Below, piece by piece: positions 1 to 5,357 of a stretch of 23,066 nucleotides of DNA. This DNA is from Hyphomicrobiales bacterium (GTDB taxonomy: Bacteria; Pseudomonadota; Alphaproteobacteria; Rhizobiales; Xanthobacteraceae): contig JAHFPO010000018.1 in assembly GCA_023266695.1 (NCBI GenBank), positions 1-23,066 on the forward strand, written 5' to 3'. The notes beneath the pieces are model-generated. The model ran no database searches. It was not told the DNA's origin and was given only the letters and a program-made list of their open reading frames with translations. Position 1 is the first letter of the stretch. Each line of letters begins with the position of its first letter. A program made the translations under genes and the position numbers.

Positions 1-1206
1 CACTTGCGGGATCACGTCGCCGGCGCGCTGCACGATCACGGTATCGCCCACGCGCACGTCCTTGCGCGCGATCTCGTCCTCGTTGTGCAATGTCGCATTC
101 GACACCACCACGCCGCCGACCGTCACCGGCGCGAGCTTGGCGACCGGCGTGAGCGCGCCGGTGCGCCCGACCTGGATCTCGATCGCCTTCACGACGGTGA
201 TCGCTTTCTCGGCCGGGAACTTGTGGGCGAGCGCCCAGCGCGGCGTGCGCGACACCGCGCCGAGCCGTTCCTGCCAGTCGATGCGGTCGAGCTTGTAGAC
301 CACGCCGTCGATGTCGTAGCCGAGACTCGCGCGTTTGGATTCGATGTCGCGGTAATGGGCGATCATCTGCTCGACGCGTTCGCAGCGCCGCATGAGCTTG
401 TTGGTGGGCAGGCCCCAGCTTGCGAAGCTCTTGATCACCTCGAACTGGGTGTCGGCCGGAAGCTTGTCCGCCTCGCCCCAGCCATAGGCGAAGAAGCGAA
501 GCGGCCGGCTCGCGGTGATCGCGGAATCGAGCTGGCGCAGCGAGCCCGCCGCCGCGTTCCTTGGATTGGCGAAGACCGGTTTTCCCTCCTTCTCCTGTCG
601 CTGGTTGAGCGCGAGGAAATCGTCGTGGCCCATATAGACCTCGCCGCGCACCTCGATCAGGTCCGGAACGCCGCGTCCCTTCAGCTCATGCGGCAGCTCC
701 TTGATGGTGCGCACATTGGCGGTGACGTCCTCGCCTTCCTCCCCGTCGCCGCGGGTGGCCGCGACCGCGAGCACGCCCCTCTCGTAGCGCAGCGAGCACG
801 ACAGCCCGTCGATCTTGGGCTCGCAGGTGAAGGCGAGTTCGGCGTCGGGCTTCAGCCCCAGAAAACGGCGAATGCGCTCGACGAAATCGGTGACGTCCTC
901 CTTGCTGAAGCCGTTCGCCAGCGACAGCATCGGCACCGCGTGCCGCACTTTCCTGAATTTCGCCGCCGGCGCGGCGCCGACCCGGCGCGTGAGACTCGTC
1001 AGCGTATGCAGGGAGAAAAAACGCTTTTCGATGCTCTCATAGCGCTGCCGCAGCGCATCGTACTCGGCGTCCGAGATGGTGGGTGCGTCCTCTCGGTAGT
1101 AGCGCCGGTCGTGCCCGGCGATCTCGGCTTCCAGGCGCGCGTGCTCGGCCTTCGCTTCCTTCTCGCTCAGGTCCTCGACCGGCTTGACAGCGCCCCCGCG
1201 CTTCAT
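1..1206 (-). CDS. ligA: NAD-dependent DNA ligase LigA (N-terminal 402 residues, truncated by the window edge)
   Basis: Seals nicks in duplex DNA using NAD+, in Okazaki-fragment joining and repair. The frame is open from the ATG at 1206 to the window edge, so the gene continues beyond position 1. Visible in order: the N-terminal Ia-type helices with the RRYYREDAP-ISDAEYD signature (residues 34-50), the HAVPMLSLANGF segment (89-100), the adenylation motif KIDG with the nucleotide-accepting Lys131, then VRGEVYM, FANPRNAAAGSLRQLD, GYDIDGVVYK and HKFPAEKA, and the start of the OB fold (RAGDVIPQV at the edge). The rest of the OB fold, zinc finger, HhH and BRCT domains would lie outside the window. 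The start codon overlaps the recN stop as ATGA, which supports translational coupling and fixes the start. No defect is seen in the visible part. Confidence 0.97.
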   Translation of the reverse strand, partial: MKRGGAVKPVEDLSEKEAKAEHARLEAEIAGHDRRYYREDAPTISDAEYDALRQRYESIEKRFFSLHTLTSLTRRVGAAPAAKFRKVRHAVPMLSLANGFSKEDVTDFVERIRRFLGLKPDAELAFTCEPKIDGLSCSLRYERGVLAVAATRGDGEEGEDVTANVRTIKELPHELKGRGVPDLIEVRGEVYMGHDDFLALNQRQEKEGKPVFANPRNAAAGSLRQLDSAITASRPLRFFAYGWGEADKLPADTQFEVIKSFASWGLPTNKLMRRCERVEQMIAHYRDIESKRASLGYDIDGVVYKLDRIDWQERLGAVSRTPRWALAHKFPAEKAITVVKAIEIQVGRTGALTPVAKLAPVTVGGVVVSNATLHNEDEIARKDVRVGDTVIVQRAGDVIPQV

Positions 1207-2876
1207 CGCGCCGCCCCCGCGATCAGCCGCTCCGCCGCCTTGCGCGCTTCCTCGGTCACCTCCGCGCCGGCGAGCATGCGGGCGATCTCCTCCCGCTTCG
1301 TCGCCGGATCGAGCGCACGCATGCGGGTGGCGACGCGCTTGGCGCCGTCGATCGATTCCTTCACCACCAGGAAATGATGCTCGGCGCGGGCCGCCACCTG
1401 CGGCGCATGGGTGACGGCAAGCACCTGCACCTTGACACCGAGGCGTGCGAGCCTTGCGCCGATCGCGTCGGAGACGGCGCCGCCCACCGCGGTGTCGATC
1501 TCGTCGAACACCAGCGTCGGCGCCGAGCCGCGGTCGGCGAGCACCACCTTGAGCGCCAGCAGAAAGCGCGCGAGCTCGCCGCCCGAGGCGACCTTCATCA
1601 AGGGGCCGGGCCGCGCGCCCGGATTGGTGCGCACCCAGAATTCGACCCGGTCGAAGCCTTCGGGGCCGGGCGCGGCGGGATCGCTTTCGATATGGCTCTG
1701 GAATTCGGCGCGCTCGAGCTTCAGCGGCGCGAGTTCCCCATTGACCGCGGCATCGAGCGCGGTGGCGGCCTTGCGCCGTGCCTGCGACAGCGCTTCGGCG
1801 GCGGCGCGGAAAGTCTTCTCGGCTTCGCCGGCGGCCGCATCCAGCGCGGCCAGCTGTTCGGCGCCGCGGTCGATCGCTTCCAAGTCGGATTTGAAGCGCA
1901 CCGCCACCGCCGGCAGTTGTTCGACCGTCGCGCCATATTTGCGCGCGGCCGCGCGCAAGCTGAAGAGGCGCTCCTCGATCTTCTCCAGCTCCTTGGGATC
2001 GAAATTGGCGAGCCCAAGCGCGGCTTCGAGACCCGCGCGCGCCTCCTCGATCGATTGCAGGGCTTGATCGAGCGCCTTCACCGGCTGGCCGACGAGATCG
2101 CCCGCCTCGGCGACGCGACGCTCGAGCCGGCGTAGCGCCGCCGAGAGCGTGGGCACCGGCGAGGCGGATCCGGCGAGCGCATCATGGGCATCGCGCAGAT
2201 CGTCGGCGGCCTTTTCCGCGCGCATCAAGGCGGCGCGGCGATCGGCGAGCGTCTGTTCCTCGCCCGCCTGCGGGGCGAGCCCGGTCAGTTCCTCGACCGC
2301 GTTGCGAATGTAGTCGGCCTCGGCGAAGGCGCGTGCGAGCCGTTCGCGCTCGGACGCGGCCGCAGTCTCGGCCTCCTTCCATCGCGTCCACAGCCGGCCC
2401 AATCCGGCGGTGCGATCGAGATGGCCGCCAAAGGCATCGAGCAGGGAGCGGTGGGTGGCGGAATCGACCAGCGCGCGCTCGTCATGCTGACCGTGAATCT
2501 CCACCAGGCGCCGGCCGACCTCGCGCAAGACCTGCACCGTCACCGGCTGGTCGTTGATGAAGGCGCGGGTGCGTCCGTCGGCGAACTGCAGGCGGCGCAG
2601 GATGAGGTCGCCGTCGCCATCGAGGTCGTTGGCCGCAAGCAGCGCGCGGGCGGGGTGATCGGGCTTTACGTCGAAGGAGGCGGCGACTTGGCCATGCTCG
2701 GCGCCCAGGCGGACGAGGGCGGCATCGCCGCGCGCCCCCAGGGCGAGCGCGAAGGCGTCGAGCACGATCGACTTGCCGGCCCCGGTCTCGCCGGTCAGCA
2801 CCGTGAGTCGCTGGGCGAGGTCGACGTCGAGGCGATCGATGAGAACGATGTCGCGGATCGAGAGATGGACCAGCAT
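1203..2876 (-). CDS. recN: DNA repair protein RecN
   Basis: SMC-like ATPase acting in double-strand-break repair and cohesion of damaged DNA. The 557 residues match the family length. Walker A is GETGAGKS (29-36), IHGQHDE lies at 127-133, and a long Ala/Glu/Arg-rich coiled-coil region spans roughly 160-400. The ABC signature SGGELARF (431-438), Walker B LVFDEIDT (455-462) and the switch histidine in LAVTHAPQVAA (486-496) complete the ATPase head. The ATG at 2876 is preceded by an AAGGGGGA ribosome-binding site 11 bases upstream and puts the characteristic MLVHLSIRDIVLID start at residue 1. The gene lies 96 bases downstream of bamD and overlaps ligA by ATGA. RecN is an SOS gene in many bacteria, but I see no GTTC-N7-GTTC alphaproteobacterial LexA box in the 96-base leader. 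Confidence 0.98.
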   Translation of the reverse strand: MLVHLSIRDIVLIDRLDVDLAQRLTVLTGETGAGKSIVLDAFALALGARGDAALVRLGAEHGQVAASFDVKPDHPARALLAANDLDGDGDLILRRLQFADGRTRAFINDQPVTVQVLREVGRRLVEIHGQHDERALVDSATHRSLLDAFGGHLDRTAGLGRLWTRWKEAETAAASERERLARAFAEADYIRNAVEELTGLAPQAGEEQTLADRRAALMRAEKAADDLRDAHDALAGSASPVPTLSAALRRLERRVAEAGDLVGQPVKALDQALQSIEEARAGLEAALGLANFDPKELEKIEERLFSLRAAARKYGATVEQLPAVAVRFKSDLEAIDRGAEQLAALDAAAGEAEKTFRAAAEALSQARRKAATALDAAVNGELAPLKLERAEFQSHIESDPAAPGPEGFDRVEFWVRTNPGARPGPLMKVASGGELARFLLALKVVLADRGSAPTLVFDEIDTAVGGAVSDAIGARLARLGVKVQVLAVTHAPQVAARAEHHFLVVKESIDGAKRVATRMRALDPATKREEIARMLAGAEVTEEARKAAERLIAGAAR

Positions 2877-2887
2877 GCGCCCGGAGT

Positions 2888-2895
2888 TCCCCCTT
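2888..2895 (-). promoter_or_regulatory. recN ribosome-binding site
   Basis: The minus strand reads AAGGGGGA ending 11 bases before the recN ATG. The spacing is somewhat long but usable, and no competing start codon lies closer. Confidence 0.55.
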
Positions 2896-2907
2896 GGGCG
2901 TCGGAAG

Positions 2908-2936
2908 TCTATCTCAACTGGCGTAGAGGATCACAA
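2908..2936 (-). promoter_or_regulatory. Candidate recN promoter (weak)
   Basis: On the minus strand TTGTGA (2936-2931) and GATAGA (2913-2908) are separated by 17 bases, giving 4/6 and 3/6 matches to TTGACA and TATAAT. The predicted start would be near 2900, leaving a leader of about 24 bases. The match is weak and could be chance. Its location, just after a small hairpin in the bamD-recN gap, is the main support. Confidence 0.25.
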
Positions 2937-2937
2937 G

Positions 2938-2953
2938 CCGTCGCAAACGACGG
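2938..2953 (-). other. Hairpin in the bamD-recN intergenic region
   Basis: CCGTCG (2938-2943) and CGACGG (2948-2953) form a perfect 6-bp stem with a 4-base loop about 20 bases after the bamD stop codon. On the transcribed strand it is followed by CTTGTG, not a T-tract, so it is not a convincing intrinsic terminator. It could mark the end of bamD mRNA or stabilise it. Confidence 0.4.
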
Positions 2954-2972
2954 TGGCCGTGAAACGGCTGCC

Positions 2973-3821
2973 TCAGCCCTGTTTGAGGCCGAACGCGCGG
3001 CTGATCCAGGAGCCCTTGTCCTCCTGCGGCGCGGCGCCGCCCGATTGAACGAGTTTGTAGGCGTCCTGGTACCAGGGGCTATTCGGGAAATTGTGGCCGA
3101 GGACGGCGGCCGCGGTCTGCGCCTCGTTGACGATGCCCATGGCCATATAGGCCTCGGTCAGTCGCATCAACGCCTCCTCGACATGGCGCGCGGTCTGATA
3201 CTGGGTGACGACCGCCTTAAAGCGGTTGATCGCGCCGGGATAGTTGCGCTGATCGAGATAGTAGCGCCCGATCATCATCTCCTTGCCGGCGAGCTGGTCG
3301 CGCGCGACTTCGATCTTCTTCCTGGCGCTCTCCGCATATTCGGTGTCGGGATATTTACGGGCCACCTCGGCGAGCGCTTCCATCGCCTTCTCGGTGCGGG
3401 CCTGGTCGCGGGTGACGTCCGGGATCTGGTCGTAATAGGACGAGGCCATCAGGTACTGCGCATAGGCCGCGTCGGAACTGCCGGGGTGGAGCGCCACATA
3501 ACGCTTGGCGGCCTGGATCGTCTCTTCGTGTTTGCCGATCTCGTAATAGGAGAAGGCCGACATCAGCAGCGATTTGCGCGCCCATTCCGAATAAGGATGC
3601 TGGCGGTCGACTTCCTCGAACTTCTTCGCAGCGTCCCCGAACTCGCGCCGGTTCAGCAGCGTGAGCCCCTCGTTGTAGAGCTTGTCGGCGGGCTCGTCGG
3701 GAGGGAGCTTGTTCTTGTCGCCGGCGCAACCCCCGAGCGGAACGGTAAGCGCCGTCGCGACGGCGAGGCAGAGAAGAATGCCCCGCCCAGCGTCGCGGAA
3801 ACCGTCGAGAAAACGACGCAT
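2973..3821 (-). CDS. bamD: Outer-membrane protein assembly lipoprotein BamD (ComL/YfiO family)
   Basis: Essential lipoprotein of the BAM complex, which inserts beta-barrel proteins into the outer membrane; it works with BamA on the periplasmic face. The 282-residue product begins with a type II signal peptide: basic MRRFLDGFRDAGR, a hydrophobic stretch at about 14-28, then the lipobox LGGC (29-32) with Cys32 as the lipidated residue. The mature part is a string of TPR-like helical pairs, including KLYNEGLTLLNRREFGDAAKKF, SYYEIGKHEETIQAAKRYVALHP, a segment ending ARKYPDTEYAESARKKI, and YLDQRNYPGAINRFKAVV. The ATG at 3821 has a GAGGG ribosome-binding site 8 bases upstream and gives a normal signal peptide. 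The gene follows lpxC after 125 bases and precedes recN. The pairing with lpxC links two outer-membrane functions. Confidence 0.96.
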   Translation of the reverse strand: MRRFLDGFRDAGRGILLCLAVATALTVPLGGCAGDKNKLPPDEPADKLYNEGLTLLNRREFGDAAKKFEEVDRQHPYSEWARKSLLMSAFSYYEIGKHEETIQAAKRYVALHPGSSDAAYAQYLMASSYYDQIPDVTRDQARTEKAMEALAEVARKYPDTEYAESARKKIEVARDQLAGKEMMIGRYYLDQRNYPGAINRFKAVVTQYQTARHVEEALMRLTEAYMAMGIVNEAQTAAAVLGHNFPNSPWYQDAYKLVQSGGAAPQEDKGSWISRAFGLKQG

Positions 3822-3829
3822 GAACCCTA

Positions 3830-3834
3830 CCCTC
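3830..3834 (-). promoter_or_regulatory. bamD ribosome-binding site
   Basis: The minus strand reads GAGGG 8 bases before the ATG at 3821. It lies immediately 3' of a small CTCGG/CCGAG hairpin (3836-3849). Confidence 0.6.
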
Positions 3835-3835
3835 G

Positions 3836-3849
3836 CTCGGCCAGCCGAG
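3836..3849 (-). other. Hairpin in the bamD leader, next to the ribosome-binding site
   Basis: CTCGG (3836-3840) and CCGAG (3845-3849) form a 5-bp stem with a 4-base loop that ends one base from the GAGGG ribosome-binding site. It is short and may be fortuitous in GC-rich DNA. Confidence 0.3.
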
Positions 3850-3900
3850 GCGCAGCTGACGCAAGCCAGCCGCCTCTACTACCCATGATGAGGCTTTCCC

Positions 3901-3916
3901 CGCTAGCCCGCTAGCG
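3901..3916. other. Perfect hairpin between lpxC and bamD
   Basis: CGCTAG (3901-3906), a CCCG loop, and CTAGCG (3911-3916) make a perfect 6-bp stem. The same bases also read as a tandem GCTAGCGG/GCTAGCGG on the minus strand. There is no T-tract on either side, so it is not a standard intrinsic terminator. It sits about 30 bases after the lpxC stop. Confidence 0.4.
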
Positions 3917-3946
3917 ATGGAATAGGTCGCGATTGTGGCAATTCGG

Positions 3947-4894
3947 TTAAGACTGTTCGGCGCGATAGGCCGGAACCGCGACCGGAGCGCCGAGATCGGC
4001 GTGACCGCGCGCGCGGCGGCGCTTGGCTTCGATCACGGCCCAGGCGGAGCGGTCGGCCGCGAGCGCGGCAACCACCTGGGCATTGAGCTTGTGGCCGCCA
4101 CAGATGGAGCGGTAGCGCCCGAGGATGGGCAGGCCCGCCAGCGCCAGATCGCCGACCGCGTCGAGCGCCTTGTGACGGACGAATTCGTCGGGATAGCGCA
4201 GACCGTTCGGATTGAGGATGCGGTCGTCGGCGACGCAGATGGTGTTGTCGAGCGAGGCGCCGAGCGCGTAGCCGGCGCTCCACAGCTTCGCCACGTCGCA
4301 CATGAAGCCGAAGGTGCGGGCGCGGGCGAGATCGCGCTCGAAGGTTTCGCGCGTCAAGGTCGCGGCATAGCGCTGACGGCCGATCAGGCAATGGTCGAAA
4401 TCGATTTCGATCTCGATGCGGAAGCCGGCGTCGTAAGGCAGGAGCTCGCCGAGCGAACGGCCGTCCTCGATCCGCACGGGCTTCAGCACCTTGAGATAGC
4501 GGCGCGGCGTGGCCTGGGTCTCGAGTCCGGCCTGCTGGATCGCCTCGACAAAGGCGGCGGCACTGCCATCGAAGATCGGCACCTCGCCGCCATCGACCTC
4601 GACGATCACGTTGTCGATCTCGAGCCCGACGAAGGCCGCGAGCAGATGTTCGACGGTCGAGCAGAGTGCGCCGTTGCCGTCGCCGATCACGGTGGCGAAA
4701 TCGGTATTGCGGACAGCCCCGGGCGAGGCGCTGATGACACGATGGCGGGCGCCGTTCTGGCTCGGCCGCGAGAACACGATGCCGGTGTTGGGATCGGCGG
4801 GAAGCAGCGAGACCGTGGCCGGCGTCCCGCCATGAACCCCACGGCCCATGAGATCGACGCGCTGTGCCAGCGTTGTCTGGTAAGTTGCCCGCAT
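3947..4894 (-). CDS. lpxC: UDP-3-O-acyl-N-acetylglucosamine deacetylase LpxC
   Basis: Zinc-dependent cytosolic deacetylase for the committed step of lipid A synthesis. With the ATG at 4894 the product is 315 residues, starting MRATYQTTLAQRVDLMGRGVHGG, like family members. Catalytic elements are all present: the EHLLAA motif (Glu82, zinc ligand His83), HKALDAVGD (zinc ligands His241 and Asp245), and GGHKLN (His268, general acid/base). These numbers run 3-4 higher than the E. coli residues 78, 79, 238, 242 and 265, which supports this start. An in-frame GTG at 4963 would add 23 residues with no family resemblance. Neither start has a good ribosome-binding site. The gene has its own leader after the ftsZ terminator and precedes bamD. 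In enterobacteria LpxC is controlled by FtsH proteolysis, but the C-terminus here (PAYRAEQS) is not the enterobacterial tail. Confidence 0.97.
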   Translation of the reverse strand: MRATYQTTLAQRVDLMGRGVHGGTPATVSLLPADPNTGIVFSRPSQNGARHRVISASPGAVRNTDFATVIGDGNGALCSTVEHLLAAFVGLEIDNVIVEVDGGEVPIFDGSAAAFVEAIQQAGLETQATPRRYLKVLKPVRIEDGRSLGELLPYDAGFRIEIEIDFDHCLIGRQRYAATLTRETFERDLARARTFGFMCDVAKLWSAGYALGASLDNTICVADDRILNPNGLRYPDEFVRHKALDAVGDLALAGLPILGRYRSICGGHKLNAQVVAALAADRSAWAVIEAKRRRARGHADLGAPVAVPAYRAEQS

Positions 4895-5029
4895 GCCCAC
4901 TGTCCGGGATCCCTTGGTCGCCCTGAACGCGCCTTCGGACCCCTGCCCCACGCTCCCCGTCACCGTATACGGCCGCCCGAACCGGGTCTAAAAAGGCAAC
5001 AACCCGCGCGGCTGCTTGTGGTTAGCGAA

Positions 5030-5057
5030 ACGATACTGGGGGTGAGTAGAGTCGCAA
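5030..5057 (-). promoter_or_regulatory. Candidate lpxC promoter
   Basis: On the minus strand TTGCGA (5057-5052) and TATCGT (5035-5030) are 16 bases apart, each a 4/6 match to the sigma-70-type hexamers; the -35 is preceded by C as in many alphaproteobacterial promoters. Transcription would start near 5023, leaving a leader of roughly 130 bases. A promoter is expected here because a terminator separates lpxC from ftsZ. The exact hexamers are a guess. Confidence 0.35.
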
Positions 5058-5068
5058 GTCACGGTTTC

Positions 5069-5088
5069 TTACCATTTGTTACCAATTC
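5069..5088 (-). repeat. Tandem 10-bp direct repeat upstream of the lpxC promoter
   Basis: On the minus strand TGGTAACAAA is followed directly by TGGTAAGAAA (5084-5065), 9 of 10 bases identical and spaced one helical turn. On the plus strand the conserved part reads TTACCA twice (5069-5074 and 5079-5084). It lies about 12 bp upstream of the proposed -35, around -46 to -61, a usual place for an activator site. It is not the CtrA consensus TTAA-N7-TTAA. Confidence 0.45.
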
Positions 5089-5141
5089 CGGACGCGATCA
5101 CGCCCGTTTCCCGCCATTTTCCGCCCTGCCCGAAACAACAG

Positions 5142-5169
5142 AAAAGCGCCCGACCGGAAAGCCGGGCGC
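5142..5169 (-). terminator. Intrinsic terminator after ftsZ
   Basis: On the minus strand GCGCCCG (5169-5163) pairs with CGGGCGC (5152-5146) across a 10-base loop, a 7-bp all-GC stem, followed immediately by TTTTCTG and, after a few bases, another TTT. This is a good rho-independent terminator oriented to end transcription of the ftsZ message, about 185 bases beyond its stop codon. Confidence 0.8.
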
Positions 5170-5172
5170 CCC

Positions 5173-5195
5173 TGTGGATATGATTCTGTGGAGAA
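5173..5195 (+). other. Two DnaA-box-like 9-mers
   Basis: TGTGGATAT (5173-5181) and TGTGGAGAA (5187-5195) each differ at one position from TGTGGATAA, the complement of the DnaA box TTATCCACA. They are in the same orientation, 14 bp apart start to start. Single near-matches occur by chance in 23 kb; a close pair is less expected. No origin genes are nearby, so a titration or regulatory site is more likely than an origin, if it is real. Confidence 0.3.
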
Positions 5196-5201
5196 CCGGG
5201 C

Positions 5202-5253
5202 CTAGCGCATGATCCGGCGAAGTGGAAACCGGTTCGCCGATAAGATCATGCGC
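5202..5253 (+). repeat. REP-like palindromic element, copy 1
   Basis: Nested inverted repeats: outer arms GCGCATGATC (5205-5214) and GATCATGCGC (5244-5253), inner arms CGGCGAA (5215-5221) and TTCGCCG (5233-5239), and a central AACCGGTT palindrome (5227-5234). The 5' part follows the pattern CTAGCGC-2-GATC-6-AGTGG-2-ACCGGTT that copy 2 also shows. The AGTGGnnACCGGTT core resembles abundant intergenic palindromes of Hyphomicrobiales genomes (RIME/REP type), as far as I recall without a search. Confidence 0.75.
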
Positions 5254-5291
5254 CAGATGAATAAGTTAGCGCGCGAGTCGCAGATAAGTCT

Positions 5292-5318
5292 ACGCAATCT
5301 GCGCAAGCTTGATTGCGT
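5292..5318. repeat. 8-bp inverted repeat between the two REP-like elements
   Basis: ACGCAATC (5292-5299) and GATTGCGT (5311-5318) are perfect inverted arms around an 11-base spacer containing AAGCTT. The right arm overlaps the tail of REP-like copy 2, so it is probably part of the same composite element. Confidence 0.55.
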
Positions 5319-5357
5319 CCGCAAAACCGGTACCCACTTTTGCTGATCGCGCGCTAG
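5314..5357 (-). repeat. REP-like palindromic element, copy 2 (inverted, overlapping the ftsZ stop)
   Basis: Read on the minus strand it shows CTAGCGC-2-GATC-6-AGTGG-2-ACCGGTT, the same layout as copy 1, with about 25 of 33 positions identical, then TTTTGCGGACGC. GCAAAA (5321-5326) and TTTTGC (5338-5343) form the inner stem. It lies opposite to copy 1, with the two ACCGGT centres 98 bp apart. The TAG inside its CTAGCGC head (5356-5354) is the ftsZ stop codon. Confidence 0.65.

Larger units (their letters stand above)
4895..5353. other. 459-base gene-free region between ftsZ and lpxC
   Basis: No open frame here resembles a gene. In the direction of transcription (high to low) it holds a reverse-oriented REP-like element overlapping the ftsZ stop, an ACGCAATC/GATTGCGT inverted repeat, a second REP-like element in the opposite orientation, two DnaA-box-like 9-mers, an intrinsic terminator, a 10-bp direct repeat, a candidate promoter, and an lpxC leader of about 130 bases. 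It is the only gene-free stretch over 300 bases in the window, and visibly more AT-rich in 5005-5145 than the coding parts. Confidence 0.85.

Noticed and set aside
4..1377. 457-codon plus-strand open frame at the start of the window
   Set aside because: It lies opposite LigA, whose minus-strand frame is intact with the KIDG motif but open to the window edge.
2184..3914. 576-codon plus-strand open frame opposite recN and bamD
   Set aside because: It spans two unrelated minus-strand genes and their intergenic gap, which a real gene conserved there would not do, and the product resembles nothing I recognise.
3901..3916. Intrinsic terminator after lpxC
   Set aside because: The stem is good but no T-tract follows on the transcribed strand.
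3947..4963. Longer LpxC starting at the GTG at 4963
   Set aside because: The extra 23 residues have no family resemblance and no ribosome-binding site, whereas the ATG at 4894 aligns catalytic residues with E. coli numbering.
5065..5088. CtrA-binding site upstream of lpxC
   Set aside because: The half sites are TTAC rather than TTAA, and the repeat period is 10 bp, not the 11 bp of TTAA-N7-TTAA.
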